Shown here: positions 45,420-55,302 of the stretch, piece after piece
How positions within the stretch are numbered: position 1 is the first letter of the stretch
Layout: every line of letters begins with the position of its first letter
Assembly: GCA_903935585.1 (NCBI GenBank)
Contig: CAIZSE010000082.1
Span: 1-64,000 of the forward strand
Direction: 5' to 3'
Length of the DNA stretch: 64,000 nucleotides
Origin: an uncultured Burkholderiales bacterium
GTDB lineage: Bacteria; Pseudomonadota; Gammaproteobacteria; Burkholderiales; Burkholderiaceae_C
Position numbers and translations under genes: made by a program
The notes under the pieces: generated by a model
Databases searched by the model: none
What the model was told of the DNA's origin: nothing
What the model saw: only the letters and a program-made list of their open reading frames with translations

Positions 45420-46484
45420 TCAGTTAACCACTTGCGTCAGCTCTCCCTTGGCGTAACGGGCAGCGACCACCTGCAGGTTATCGCCCTTGATCTTGGGCGC
45501 CTGGCCTTCGCAGCCGAACTCCAGGTAGCGCTGCTTGCAGATTTGCTTGGCCGCTTCGCGGGCGGGTTTGAGCCATTCACGGGCGTCAAACTTGTCGGGG
45601 TTTTCAAACAGGAACTTGCGCACCGCCGCAGTCATGGCCAGACGGATGTCGGTGTCGATGTTGATTTTGCGCACGCCGTGCTTGATGGCTTCCTGGATTT
45701 CCTCAACCGGCACGCCATAGGTTTGCTTCATCTGGCCGCCGTACTGGTTGATCATGGCCAGCAGCTCTTGCGGCACGCTGCTGGAACCGTGCATCACGAG
45801 GTGGGTGTTGGGGATGCGGGCGTGGATTTCTTTCACGCGGCTGATCGCCAGAATGTCGCCGGTGGGCTTGCGGCTGAACTTGTAGGCGCCATGGCTGGTG
45901 CCAATGGCGATGGCCAGCGCGTCCAGACCCGTGGCCTTGACGAACTGCGCGGCCTCTTCGGGGTCGGTCAGCATCTGGCTGTGGTCCAGTTTGCCCACGG
46001 CGCCGATGCCGTCTTCTTCACCCGCTTCGCCGGTTTCCAGATTGCCCAGGCAACCCAACTCGCCTTCGACCGACACGCCCAGCAAGTGGGCCATCTCGAC
46101 CACGCGGCGGGTCACCTCGACGTTGTACGCAAAATCGGCCGGGGTCTTGCCGTCTTCCAGCAAGGAGCCATCCATCATCACCGAGGAAAAGCCCAGATCG
46201 ATCGCGCCTTGGCAAATCGCCGGGCTTTGGCCGTGGTCCTGGTGCATGACCAGCGGGATGTGCGGCCACTGCTCGGTGGCGGCCTGGATCAAGTGCTTGA
46301 TAAAGGGCTCGCCGGCGTATTTGCGCGCGCCGGCACTGGCCTGCAGGATCACTGGCGCACCGACCTCGTCGGCAGCGGTCATGACGGCCTGGACTTGCTC
46401 CAGATTGTTGACGTTGAAAGCTGGAATGCCGTAGCCATTGATGGCCGCATGGTCCAGCAGCTCGCGCATTGAAACGAGTGCCAT
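45420..46484 (-). CDS. fba: Class II fructose-bisphosphate aldolase, Calvin-cycle subtype
   Basis: A 354-residue zinc aldolase with [10 protein letters not shown] (zinc histidine and catalytic Asp region), VEGELGCLG and VMHGSSSVP. The length and [16 protein letters not shown] start match the subtype common in betaproteobacteria. It cleaves fructose 1,6-bisphosphate in glycolysis and works in reverse in gluconeogenesis. The ATG at 46484 (MALVSMREL) is chosen; 14 extra upstream codons are open. The 185 bases between it and pyk contain no feature I can name. Confidence 0.95.
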   Translation of the reverse strand: MALVSMRELLDHAAINGYGIPAFNVNNLEQVQAVMTAADEVGAPVILQASAGARKYAGEPFIKHLIQAATEQWPHIPLVMHQDHGQSPAICQGAIDLGFSSVMMDGSLLEDGKTPADFAYNVEVTRRVVEMAHLLGVSVEGELGCLGNLETGEAGEEDGIGAVGKLDHSQMLTDPEEAAQFVKATGLDALAIAIGTSHGAYKFSRKPTGDILAISRVKEIHARIPNTHLVMHGSSSVPQELLAMINQYGGQMKQTYGVPVEEIQEAIKHGVRKINIDTDIRLAMTAAVRKFLFENPDKFDAREWLKPAREAAKQICKQRYLEFGCEGQAPKIKGDNLQVVAARYAKGELTQVVN

Positions 46485-46669
46485 GTGTAGTTTCCCGGGA
46501 AGTTGAAAGTTCAGGTGGGCCGGCATGTAACCGGCTCGTAACTGAACCGGATTTTATAGGTTCCGGTCTGACACTGACCTGAACCCGTCACCCGGACATG
46601 AATGCCCAGCCGATACCCGGAACCGCGCCCCACCCCTCATGAGAGGTGGCCTGCAAATCCGCCCCAGCC

Positions 46670-48103
46670 TCAGGCAACCTTGCAAATTTTCAACATGTTG
46701 GTGCCGCCCGGGGAGCCCATGGGTTCGCCACAGGTGATGGCGTACACGTCGCCCGTGCTGACGATGTTGCGGTTTTTCAGGTGCGCTTCGGCTTCGGCCA
46801 GTGCCGTGTCGCGGTCAGCGCTGGTGTCCATCAGCAGAGGGCGCACATTGCGGTACAGCGCCATCTTGCGTTGCGAAGTCAGCTTGGTGGTGAGGGCATA
46901 AATCGGGATATGCACCCGGTGGCGACTCATCCAGAGGGCCGTGGAGCCCGATTCGGTCATGGCCACAATGGCTTTGGCACCCAGGTGGTGCGCGGTGAAC
47001 AAGGCGCCCATGGCGATCGACTGGTCAATGCGGCTGAAGCTCTGGCCTTTGAAGTCGGCGTCCAGCGCAGGGTCTTCGGCGTTTTCAGCCGCCTCGCAGA
47101 TCTTGGCCATTTCTTCCACGGTTTCCAGCGGGTATTTGCCAGCAGCGGTTTCGGCGCTCAGCATCACGGCGTCGGTGCCGTCCAGCACGGCATTGGCCAC
47201 GTCAGACACCTCGGCGCGCGTGGGCACCGGGTTGGTGATCATGCTTTCCATCATCTGGGTGGCGGTGATGACGACCTTGTCGTGCACCTTGGCCAGCTTG
47301 ATCATGCGTTTTTGCAGGGCTGGCACCGCAGCGTTGCCCACTTCCACGGCCAAATCGCCCCGGGCGACCATGATGCCGTCGCTGGCCCGCAAGATGGCTT
47401 CAAGGTGGGGAATGGCTTCGGCGCGTTCGATCTTGGCAATCAAGCCGGGCTTGTGGCCGTATTCGGCACCGGCCACGTTGCACAGTTGGCGGGCCATTTC
47501 CATGTCGGTGGCATTTTTCGGAAAACTCACCGCCACATAGTCGGCTCGCAGGCTCATGGCGGTCTTGATGTCGTCCATGTCCTTGGCGGTCAATGCGGGC
47601 GCCGTCAGCCCCCCGCCTTGCTTGTTGATGCCCTTGTTGTTGGACAACTCGCCCCCCAGCTTGACGGTGGTGTGCACCTGCTCGCCCTTGACAGCGTTCA
47701 CGATGAGCACGATCAGGCCATCGTTGAGCAGCAGCACATCGCCGGCTTTCACATCGCGCGGCAGCTCTTTGTAATCGAGGCCCACGCCGTTGATGTCGCC
47801 CGGCTCGGTGCGCGAGGCGTCCAGCACAAAAGGCTCGCCGGGCTCCAGCATGACTTTGCCTTCGGCAAACTTGCCCACGCGGATCTTGGGGCCTTGCAGG
47901 TCGGCCATGATGGCCACTTCCCGGCCCGCGCGTTTCGAGGCTTCGCGCACCAGGCGCGCGCGGTCCACATGGTCCTGGGCTTTACCGTGGCTGAAATTCA
48001 GGCGCACCACATTCACCCCGGCCCGGATCATGGCTTCGAGCAGGTCAGGATCGCTGGAAGCAGGGCCTAAGGTGGCAACAATTTTGGTGGCGCGACGGGG
48101 CAT
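46670..48103 (-). CDS. pyk: Pyruvate kinase
   Basis: A 477-residue pyruvate kinase (RRATKIVATLGPASSDPD, VVRLNFSHG, MVARGDLAVEVG, TATQMMESM, ETAAGKYP). It makes pyruvate and ATP from phosphoenolpyruvate. Start is the ATG at 48103 with GGAG about eight bases upstream; the frame is open for 12 more codons. It is in the usual pgk-pyk-fba order, except that a desaturase gene on the other strand separates it from pgk. Confidence 0.96.
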   Translation of the reverse strand: MPRRATKIVATLGPASSDPDLLEAMIRAGVNVVRLNFSHGKAQDHVDRARLVREASKRAGREVAIMADLQGPKIRVGKFAEGKVMLEPGEPFVLDASRTEPGDINGVGLDYKELPRDVKAGDVLLLNDGLIVLIVNAVKGEQVHTTVKLGGELSNNKGINKQGGGLTAPALTAKDMDDIKTAMSLRADYVAVSFPKNATDMEMARQLCNVAGAEYGHKPGLIAKIERAEAIPHLEAILRASDGIMVARGDLAVEVGNAAVPALQKRMIKLAKVHDKVVITATQMMESMITNPVPTRAEVSDVANAVLDGTDAVMLSAETAAGKYPLETVEEMAKICEAAENAEDPALDADFKGQSFSRIDQSIAMGALFTAHHLGAKAIVAMTESGSTALWMSRHRVHIPIYALTTKLTSQRKMALYRNVRPLLMDTSADRDTALAEAEAHLKNRNIVSTGDVYAITCGEPMGSPGGTNMLKICKVA

Positions 48104-48328
48104 TCGGGAGTCTCCATGTAATTTGGTTTCAATTTTCACACGAAATCAGTTACATGACGGGTTCTTTCGCCACCCCGCCCAAGGAAGCCGCTTAGACGCT
48201 CGAGATTTGTCCGGCAAGACCCGGCACACACCGATTTGTCCTTTTTAGGGTATTGAATTGATCCCTGTCAGCCCATGGGAACGTCTTGAAGGCTAAACTT
48301 CTGCTCAGGAAATCAAACGTAAAGTGCC

Positions 48329-49444
48329 ATGACCGTATTACAGACACCGACCACGGACCACCCCATTCCACTGGATCAGCCCATGCCACACCGCAAGACC
48401 TTGCGTGAATGGCTGATCCCGTTGGGGCAGCGCAGCACCTTCAGGGCTTTTGTGCTTTTGACCATGGACTACGCCCTGTTTTTCGCCCTGATCACCGGCA
48501 CCATCGCCTTCGATGCCGTCTGGGCCAAACTGCTTTGCGGCATGGCCGCCGGATTCGTGATTGGCCGATTGTTCATCATCGGACACGATGCTTGCCACCA
48601 AAGCCTGACGCCCCACCGCGAACTGAACAAGGTGATCGGCCGCATCGCTTTTCTACCCTCGCTCACCCCTTACAGCCTGTGGGACACAGGCCACAACGTC
48701 GTGCACCACGGCTACACCAACCTCAAAGGTGTGGATTTTGTCTGGACACCCCTGACGGCCTCGGAGTTTGAAGCCCTTGGCCCCCTGCAGCGCCTGCTGG
48801 AACGCGCCTACCGCAGTGGCTGGGCACCGGGCTTGTATTACATGGTCGAGATCTGGTGGAAACGCGAGTTCTTTCCCAACAAGACCCACATGCCGACGCG
48901 CCGCCCGATTTTCTTCAAGGACAGCATGCTGGTGAGCCTGTTTGGGGCTTTCTGGATCGCCATCATTGCAGCAGCTGCGGTGCAAACGGGCCAGTCGGTC
49001 TGGTTGTCGCTGCTCATGAGCGTGCTGATTCCGTTCTTTTTCTGGAGCACCATGATCGGCTTTGTGGTTTATGTGCACCACACGCACGTCAAGGTGTCCT
49101 GGCACGACAACAAGGCCGCCTGGACCAAGGCCGCACCGTTTGTTTCGACCACCGTGCACCTGACTTTCCCCTTCAACATCGGCGCGCTGATGCACCACAT
49201 CATGGAGCACACCGCCCATCACGTGGACATGAGCATTCCCTTGTACCGCCTGAAGCAAGCGCAGTCCAAGCTCGAAGAGATGCTGCCGGGCCGAATCATC
49301 GTTCAGCCGTTTTCATGGGCGTGGTATTTCGGGACCGCCAAAAACTGCAAGCTGTACGACTTCAGCCGCGAATGCTGGACAGACTTCAAGGGCACCATGA
49401 CCAGCCCGGTGCGCGGCAATTTGCCCCCCGCTGCGAAGGCCTGA
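48329..49444 (+). CDS. Membrane fatty acid desaturase
   Basis: A 371-residue di-iron desaturase with three histidine boxes: HDACH (86-90), HNVVHH (122-127) and HTAHH (294-298), spaced by four to six hydrophobic helices. The third box, EHTAHH in MEHTAHHVDMSIPLYRL, is of the delta-12/omega-6 desaturase group. It would insert a double bond in membrane acyl chains. It sits on the plus strand between pyk and pgk, and 225 bases before it form the divergent promoter region shared with pyk, in which I cannot assign sites. Confidence 0.9.
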   Translation: MTVLQTPTTDHPIPLDQPMPHRKTLREWLIPLGQRSTFRAFVLLTMDYALFFALITGTIAFDAVWAKLLCGMAAGFVIGRLFIIGHDACHQSLTPHRELNKVIGRIAFLPSLTPYSLWDTGHNVVHHGYTNLKGVDFVWTPLTASEFEALGPLQRLLERAYRSGWAPGLYYMVEIWWKREFFPNKTHMPTRRPIFFKDSMLVSLFGAFWIAIIAAAAVQTGQSVWLSLLMSVLIPFFFWSTMIGFVVYVHHTHVKVSWHDNKAAWTKAAPFVSTTVHLTFPFNIGALMHHIMEHTAHHVDMSIPLYRLKQAQSKLEEMLPGRIIVQPFSWAWYFGTAKNCKLYDFSRECWTDFKGTMTSPVRGNLPPAAKA

Positions 49445-49479
49445 TACGGGCCTGATGGGCCTGATCACCGCCCTTCATG

Positions 49480-49507
49480 AAAAAACCCCGCTTGGCGGGG
49501 TTTTTTT
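49480..49507. terminator. Bidirectional rho-independent terminator
   Basis: AAAAACCCCGC and GCGGGGTTTTT pair across a three-base loop, with a T-run of seven after the stem. It separates the convergent desaturase and pgk genes. Confidence 0.92.
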
Positions 49508-49524
49508 ATGGGGCGCCGACCCGG

Positions 49525-50739
49525 TCACCCCGCTGCGCGTTTGGCCAGAATCTCAAAGGCGGGCAAGGTCTTGCCTTCGAGGATTTCCAGAAATGCGCCG
49601 CCGCCTGTCGAGATGTAGCCCACCTGTTGCTCGATGCCGTATTTGGCAATCGCCGCCAGCGTGTCACCGCCGCCCGCAATGCTGAAGGCGCTGGACTCGG
49701 CAATCGCCTGGGCAATGACTTGGGTGCCGTTTTCAAAGGCCGCAAACTCGAACACCCCCACCGGGCCGTTCCACACGATGGTGCCCGCCTGCTTGAGCTG
49801 AGCGGCAAACCTGGCCGCCGTCTCGGGGCCGATGTCCAGGATCAGGTCGTCGTCGGCCACCTCGGTGGCTTTCTTCACGGTGGCCACGGCATCGGCCGAA
49901 AAAGTCTTGGCGGTCACCACATCGGTCGGGATCGGCACCGCGATGCTGGGGTCGCCCAGTTTTTCGCCACGCGCTTTCATGGCCTCGATCACAGCTTTGG
50001 CCTGGTCCACCAGATCGGGTTCGGCCAGGCTTTTGCCGATGTTCAGCCCGGCAGCCAGCATGAAGGTGTTGGCAATGCCGCCGCCCACGATGAGCTGGTC
50101 CACGTTTTGCGACAGGCTTTTGAGGATGGTCAGCTTGGTCGAGACCTTGGAGCCCGCCACGATGGCCACCAGCGGGCGTTTCGGGTTGGCCAGGGCCTTG
50201 CCAATCGCATCGATCTCGGCGGCCAGCAGTGGCCCCGCGCAAGCGATCGGCGCGAACTGGGCGATGCCATAGGTGGTGCCCTCGGCGCGGTGAGCGGTGC
50301 CAAAGGCATCGTTGACATAGATGTCGCACAGCGCGGCCATCTTGCGCGCCAGTTGTTCGTTGTTTTTCTTTTCGCCTGGGTTGACGCGGCAGTTTTCGAG
50401 CAACACCACCTGGCCGGGGGCCACGGTGACACCGTCGACCCAGTGGGACACCAGAGGCACCTCACGGCCCAACAACTCGCCCAGGCGCTTGGCCACCGGG
50501 GCCAACGAGTCTTCGGGCTTGAACTGGCCTTCAACCGGGCGACCCAGGTGGCTGGTCACCATGACGGCAGCACCCGCAGCCAGCGCCATCTGGATGCAGG
50601 GCACGCTGGCGCGAATGCGGGTGTCTTCGGTGATGCTGCCGTCGTCGGCTTGCGGCACGTTCAGGTCGGCGCGGATGAACACACGCCGGCCGGCGGCTTG
50701 GCCGTTGGTGCACAAATCAGAAAAGCGGATGACGTTCAT
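49525..50739 (-). CDS. pgk: Phosphoglycerate kinase
   Basis: A 404-residue phosphoglycerate kinase ([60 protein letters not shown]). It transfers phosphate between 1,3-bisphosphoglycerate and ADP. The 101 bases before the ATG at 50739 separate it from azlD; no clear promoter was picked out. Confidence 0.97.
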   Translation of the reverse strand: MNVIRFSDLCTNGQAAGRRVFIRADLNVPQADDGSITEDTRIRASVPCIQMALAAGAAVMVTSHLGRPVEGQFKPEDSLAPVAKRLGELLGREVPLVSHWVDGVTVAPGQVVLLENCRVNPGEKKNNEQLARKMAALCDIYVNDAFGTAHRAEGTTYGIAQFAPIACAGPLLAAEIDAIGKALANPKRPLVAIVAGSKVSTKLTILKSLSQNVDQLIVGGGIANTFMLAAGLNIGKSLAEPDLVDQAKAVIEAMKARGEKLGDPSIAVPIPTDVVTAKTFSADAVATVKKATEVADDDLILDIGPETAARFAAQLKQAGTIVWNGPVGVFEFAAFENGTQVIAQAIAESSAFSIAGGGDTLAAIAKYGIEQQVGYISTGGGAFLEILEGKTLPAFEILAKRAAG

Positions 50740-50840
50740 GGTGTGGGGCTCGGTGAGCTGGGCAAAGTGGCGTCAATTTTAAAAGCCGGAAATGACAGAG
50801 TCTGACTTTGTGGGGGGTACGAACCAAGAACAAGGCCGGA

Positions 50841-51176
50841 TCACCAACCCAGCCCCAGGTGCAACGGCAAATAAACCGCCATGCCACCCAAAATGGTCAC
50901 CAGCACATCGCGCCGCCAAAAATAACACCCGGCACCGGCCACGGCGGCAAACAAGCGGGCATCTTGCCAAGTGGTGACGAAGACGCCTTGCACGGTGACA
51001 ATTTCGGGCACCACCACGGCCGACAAGGCCGCAATGGGGGCGTATTGCAAGCCGCGTTGCGCCCAATGGGGCAGCTGCCAGCTTTTGCTCGAGATGAAAA
51101 AGAAACTGCGGGTGAGCACCGTCACCAGCGCCAGCCCGACGATGATGGCCAAGGTCCCGAGGTCTGTGTTGTTCAT
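50841..51176 (-). CDS. azlD: Branched-chain amino acid exporter small subunit, AzlD family
   Basis: A 111-residue membrane protein with three to four helices and an AzlD-type start (TLAIIVGLALVTVLTRSFFF, LPHWAQRGLQYAPIAALSAV). It pairs with AzlC to export branched-chain amino acids. The ATG at 51176 overlaps the azlC stop (ATGA); a longer open frame to 51455 is inside azlC. Confidence 0.9.
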   Translation of the reverse strand: MNNTDLGTLAIIVGLALVTVLTRSFFFISSKSWQLPHWAQRGLQYAPIAALSAVVVPEIVTVQGVFVTTWQDARLFAAVAGAGCYFWRRDVLVTILGGMAVYLPLHLGLGW

Positions 51177-51904
51177 GTCGTTGCGCCAGAAACGGGTTTG
51201 AGCTTTTCCACCGTCAGGCACAAGATCACGGCCACGGCAATGGCCACCACGATGTTGAGCTTGAGCGGCAGCGAATACGCCACCACAGCAGCCACCCCGG
51301 CGACTGCCGCCGACAACACGCGCATGCGCGAGCTGGCCAATGAGCACTGAATGCCCAACAGACACAAGATGCCGGCAAAGCCCAGTCCCCACGAAGGCGG
51401 GATCAAGTTGGCCAGCGCAACGCCCACAAAACTCGCCACCACCCAAGAGGCCCAATTCAGAAAATCATTGCCCGCCAAATAGGCCTCTTGCGCCAGGCGC
51501 TCATGGGGGGTCTCTGCAGGTTTGGGGTGCTTGCGGGTGAACAACACATAACTGATGTCGGCGGTGAGGTAGCCATGGAACATGCGCTGCCAGCGCGGCA
51601 AATGCATCAGGTAGGGCCGCAAGTGCAGACTGAACACCACAAAGCGCAGGTTGACGCAAAAGCCGGTGGCCAGGATCACCCAGACCGGCGCACCCGCCAC
51701 GATCAGCGGAATCGCGGCCAATTGCGAGCTGCCTGCAAACACCAGCATGGTCATGGCACTGGCCTCAAACACGCTCATACCCGACTTGACCATGGCCACC
51801 CCGGTCATGAGCCCCCAGGCAGCAATGCCGGGTGACTGGGGCGACACCTCGCGCATGCCCACCACAAAGGCAGGGTGCCGGTACAGGCGGGAGAGGAAAA
51901 ACAT
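51173..51904 (-). CDS. azlC: Branched-chain amino acid exporter large subunit, AzlC family
   Basis: A 243-residue inner-membrane protein with seven or eight hydrophobic segments and AzlC motifs (SPGIAAWGLMTGVAMVKSGM, MTMLVFAGSSQLAAIPLI). The start is the ATG at 51904, overlapping the fmt stop by one base (TGATG). Upstream in-frame codons to 52006 lie inside fmt. It is co-transcribed with def-fmt and azlD. Confidence 0.9.
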   Translation of the reverse strand: MFFLSRLYRHPAFVVGMREVSPQSPGIAAWGLMTGVAMVKSGMSVFEASAMTMLVFAGSSQLAAIPLIVAGAPVWVILATGFCVNLRFVVFSLHLRPYLMHLPRWQRMFHGYLTADISYVLFTRKHPKPAETPHERLAQEAYLAGNDFLNWASWVVASFVGVALANLIPPSWGLGFAGILCLLGIQCSLASSRMRVLSAAVAGVAAVVAYSLPLKLNIVVAIAVAVILCLTVEKLKPVSGATT

Positions 51905-52869
51905 CAGGCGTCGACCAATCGCTGGCCCACTTGCAACGGACATCCGCGTAAAAAGTCGGCCGCATTGAGTCGTTTGCCACCAGGGCGCTGCAATTGGGTC
52001 AGGCACAGCTGGCCTTGCCCGCAGGCCACCCGCACACCCGATGCGTCGGCACGCAGCACGGTGCCGGGCTCGGCGGGGTGTTCGGCAGGCTCGGCCACGG
52101 CTTGCCAGAGCTTGAGGGTTTCTTGGCCCGAGGTGGTGACGAGGGGCACGGTCATGCCGGGAAACGGGTCAAAAGCACGGATGCGCCGCGCCAGCAATTC
52201 GGCCGGCAAAGTCCAGTCGAGGGCCGCTTCGGCTTTTTCAATCTTATGGGCATAAGTCACGCCCTCTGTGGGCTGAGGCAATGGCTTAAGGTGGTCGATC
52301 TCGGCCAAAGCCTGCACGATGGCCTCGCCCCCCAAAACGGCCAGCCGGTCATGCAAAGCAGCCGTGGTGTCGGCATGCAAGATGGCTTGGGTGCGCACCA
52401 GCAGCATGTCGCCCGTGTCCAGGCCGGCATCCATCTGCATGATGGTGATGCCGGTCTGCGTGTCACCCGCCTCGATGGCCCGGTGAATGGGGGCTGCGCC
52501 GCGCCAGCGTGGCAGCAAGGAGGCGTGAATGTTCAGGCAGCCCTTGGGTGGCAGGTCGAGCACCCACTGCGGCAGGATCAGCCCGTAAGCGGCCACGACC
52601 ATGGCGTCGGCGTTTGCGGCCAGCAGCGTCTCGCGGGCGGCCGCAGCATCTTCGGGGTATTTGCCATCGAGGCGCAGACTGCGCGGCTGGGCCACGGGCA
52701 CACCGTGCTCAAGGGCCCATTGCTTGACGGGCGAGGGCTGCAGCTTCATGCCGCGACCAGCGGGGCGGTCGGGCTGGGTCAGCACCAGAACGATGTCGTG
52801 GCCGGCAGCGTGCAAGGCGCCCATGGCCAGCTGGGCAAATTCGGGCGTGCCCGCAAAAATCAGTCGCAT
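51904..52869 (-). CDS. fmt: Methionyl-tRNA formyltransferase
   Basis: A 321-residue formyltransferase: [36 protein letters not shown] (active-site His and SLLP signature), and a C-terminal OB-like domain from about residue 210. It formylates initiator Met-tRNA. It lies seven bases after def and overlaps azlC by one base. Confidence 0.97.
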   Translation of the reverse strand: MRLIFAGTPEFAQLAMGALHAAGHDIVLVLTQPDRPAGRGMKLQPSPVKQWALEHGVPVAQPRSLRLDGKYPEDAAAARETLLAANADAMVVAAYGLILPQWVLDLPPKGCLNIHASLLPRWRGAAPIHRAIEAGDTQTGITIMQMDAGLDTGDMLLVRTQAILHADTTAALHDRLAVLGGEAIVQALAEIDHLKPLPQPTEGVTYAHKIEKAEAALDWTLPAELLARRIRAFDPFPGMTVPLVTTSGQETLKLWQAVAEPAEHPAEPGTVLRADASGVRVACGQGQLCLTQLQRPGGKRLNAADFLRGCPLQVGQRLVDA

Positions 52870-52876
52870 GCCGTGC

Positions 52877-53383
52877 TCAGCGCTCGGCTTTTTGGGCTTT
52901 GACCATCTTGGTCTTGATGCGTCCTTGCTTGAGCGGCGACAGGTACTCCACAAACACCTTGCCCAGCAAATGGTCCAGTTCATGCTGAATGCACACGGCC
53001 AACACGCCTTCGGCCTCAATGCTTTGGGTCTTGCCATGCCGGTCGAGTGCCGTGACCTTGACGGCAGTGGCACGCGCCACACCGTCGTAAATGCCGGGCA
53101 CCGACAAACACCCTTCTTCGCCCTTGATGCGCTCATCGCCCAACCAGGTGATGTCGGGGTTGATCAGCACCATGGGCTGATTGCGGTCTTCAGACGTGTC
53201 AATCACCACCAGGCGTTCGTGGACGTCGATCTGCGTAGCGGCCAGACCAATACCGCCCGCCTCGTACATGGTTTCAAGCATGTCGTCGATCAAGGCATGA
53301 ATGCGCGCATCCACCGTCTGAACGGGCTTGGCCACCTTGTTCAGGCGAGGGTCGGGATAGCAAAGAATGGAAAGCAGGGCCAT
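52877..53383 (-). CDS. def: Peptide deformylase
   Basis: A 168-residue metallopeptidase with the three class motifs GIGLAATQ (motif 1), EEGCLS with Cys92, and QHELDH with His134, Glu135 and His138. It removes the formyl group from new N-termini and is the functional partner of fmt encoded next. Confidence 0.97.
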   Translation of the reverse strand: MALLSILCYPDPRLNKVAKPVQTVDARIHALIDDMLETMYEAGGIGLAATQIDVHERLVVIDTSEDRNQPMVLINPDITWLGDERIKGEEGCLSVPGIYDGVARATAVKVTALDRHGKTQSIEAEGVLAVCIQHELDHLLGKVFVEYLSPLKQGRIKTKMVKAQKAER

Positions 53384-53440
53384 GGGTCAGTGGATCAATA
53401 AAACCAGGTGCGTATTGTCCCTAATTTCGGCCAAGCACGT

Positions 53441-55093
53441 TCAACGCGTGCCCGAACAAGCCGCAAAGAGGTCCAGGTCCGGCTTGGCCAGGCTGGTCTT
53501 GACCTGGCTCAAGCCCAATACCGAGTGAAACAAGTTGTCGTGCGTGAGTGCCTTGGCACTTTGCCCTTGCAGGCAAGCCATGGTCCAGCCACGCTGGCGC
53601 TGCATGGGTTTGGACAACCACACCAACATGGGCACATGAATTTGCTCTTTGGGGGCGATGCTGTAGGGCATGCCGTGCAAGTACAAGCCTTTTTCGCCCA
53701 AAGACTCGCCATGGTCAGACACGTACACCAGCGCCGTGGGGCGAGACTGGGCTTGCAGCCAGTTCACCGTCTGGGCAAGGAAATGGTCTGTGTAGAGAAT
53801 CGAGTTGTCGTAGGCATTGGCAATTTGCTCGGATGGACAATTTTGCAGCGCATGGCTGCTGCATTCAGGCTGAAACTGCTTCATGGCCGTTGGCGAGCGC
53901 TTGTAATAAGCAGGGCCGTGGCTGCCCATCTGGTGCATCACCACAACCGTGCCTTTGGCTCGGCGTGCCGGGTCAAGCCCTGCCAGCTGTTTGGGCAATT
54001 CGTGCAGCATCACTTCGTCAAGACATTCGCCGTCTTTGCAAAACTCGGGCACCTGCAGTGCCATGGTCGAGACATTCGGCACCCGTTCACACACGCCTTT
54101 GCAGCCCGACTGGTTGTCCAGCCAGAGCACCGCCAGGCCTGCACGCTGCAACACATCGAGCAAGCTTTCAAAACGCAGGTTGCTGCTTTCGTAAGCGGCT
54201 TTGCCCAAATGAGAGAACATGCAGGGCACCGAGGCTTGTGTGCTGGTGCCGCAGGATGTCACGTCGGAAAAATAAGCCAGATCACCTTGCGCCTGCAACT
54301 GGCGCAACTGGGGTGTGGTGTCACGGGCATAACCCCCCAAGCCAAAATTGGCAGCTCGCGCCGTTTCACCCAGCACCACCACGATCAATGGGGACTTGTC
54401 CGGCGTTGCAAGGGGGGCCATCGCCTGCGCGTCTTCGCCGATCGCCAGCAAAGGCTGGCTGGCCTGCGCCGCTTGCCCCACAAACAAACGGGTCACCGCA
54501 TACACGCTATTGAAGGGGTTCACCATGTACCGCAAATGCTTGTGGTTGCGTGTCAGCGAGGCGATGTCCTGAAACGACATCCAGAACAAGCCCACGGCGA
54601 CCAGCAAAGCCAGCAAGGACAGACCCAATTGGCGCACCAGCAAGGGCTTGGCATTCACCGCGCGAACAGGTTGACGCCACAACCAGACTCCGGGAATGAT
54701 GACGCCGACCACCAAAGCGGCCAGCATCGACCAGGACAGCAGGTCACGCACCTCGCGCACATCGGTTTGCACCACATTGGCCAACATGCTGGGGTCAATC
54801 ACCACCCCGTAGGTGAGCATGAAATAACTGCTCGAAGCCACCGTCATCAACATCACCACGCCAGCAGGCTTGAGCCATCGCGGCCAGACCCAAAGGCACA
54901 AAAACCAGCCGACCAGCCCCAACAAAATCAGCCACAGGCTGGCCATGGTGGTCAGCGCGCGCAATCCCTGTGTTTCAGGCAACGTCCAAATGGCCATCCA
55001 GAACGGAAAATTGCCCACCGTGCCCAACCAAAGGGTCAAGACCGCCAGCAAGGTGGTGGGGTGCCAAGCAGAACGCACGGAAAGAAGCTTCAT
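53441..55093 (-). CDS. eptA: Lipid A phosphoethanolamine transferase, EptA family
   Basis: A 550-residue inner-membrane enzyme with about five N-terminal helices (to about residue 175) and a periplasmic sulfatase-fold domain. Metal and nucleophile sites are visible: VVLGETARAANFGLGGYARD, SCGTSTQASVPCMFSHL (catalytic Thr region) and YVSDHGESLGEKGLYLHG. Cysteines (SGCKGVC, FCKDGECLDE, CSSHALQNC) would form the usual disulfides. It transfers phosphoethanolamine to lipid A and can reduce polymyxin binding. Start is the ATG at 55093 (MKLLSVRSAW). It is divergent from a PAP2 gene. Confidence 0.9.
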   Translation of the reverse strand: MKLLSVRSAWHPTTLLAVLTLWLGTVGNFPFWMAIWTLPETQGLRALTTMASLWLILLGLVGWFLCLWVWPRWLKPAGVVMLMTVASSSYFMLTYGVVIDPSMLANVVQTDVREVRDLLSWSMLAALVVGVIIPGVWLWRQPVRAVNAKPLLVRQLGLSLLALLVAVGLFWMSFQDIASLTRNHKHLRYMVNPFNSVYAVTRLFVGQAAQASQPLLAIGEDAQAMAPLATPDKSPLIVVVLGETARAANFGLGGYARDTTPQLRQLQAQGDLAYFSDVTSCGTSTQASVPCMFSHLGKAAYESSNLRFESLLDVLQRAGLAVLWLDNQSGCKGVCERVPNVSTMALQVPEFCKDGECLDEVMLHELPKQLAGLDPARRAKGTVVVMHQMGSHGPAYYKRSPTAMKQFQPECSSHALQNCPSEQIANAYDNSILYTDHFLAQTVNWLQAQSRPTALVYVSDHGESLGEKGLYLHGMPYSIAPKEQIHVPMLVWLSKPMQRQRGWTMACLQGQSAKALTHDNLFHSVLGLSQVKTSLAKPDLDLFAACSGTR

Positions 55094-55302
55094 GGGTGGG
55101 TCACGGAATGCAAATGGGCTCGATTCTAGACATGGCACATGAAGTTGCGCTGAAGGGCTTGGCAAAAGCATTGCCAAAAAATGCCTGTCATGTCTCAAAC
55201 AGCACAATCTCACTTACATTCTTGGCAACGGCACAGTCGTGCTCTGCACGCCAACAACCTCAGCCCCCCAGCATCGTCCCGCCTTCAAGCCTGTCCAGCC
55301 CC

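Noticed and set aside
46646-48070. 474-codon open frame opposite pyk
   Set aside because: Composition (Gly/His/Gln/Val-rich) is that of an antisense shadow; pyk on the other strand is unmistakable.
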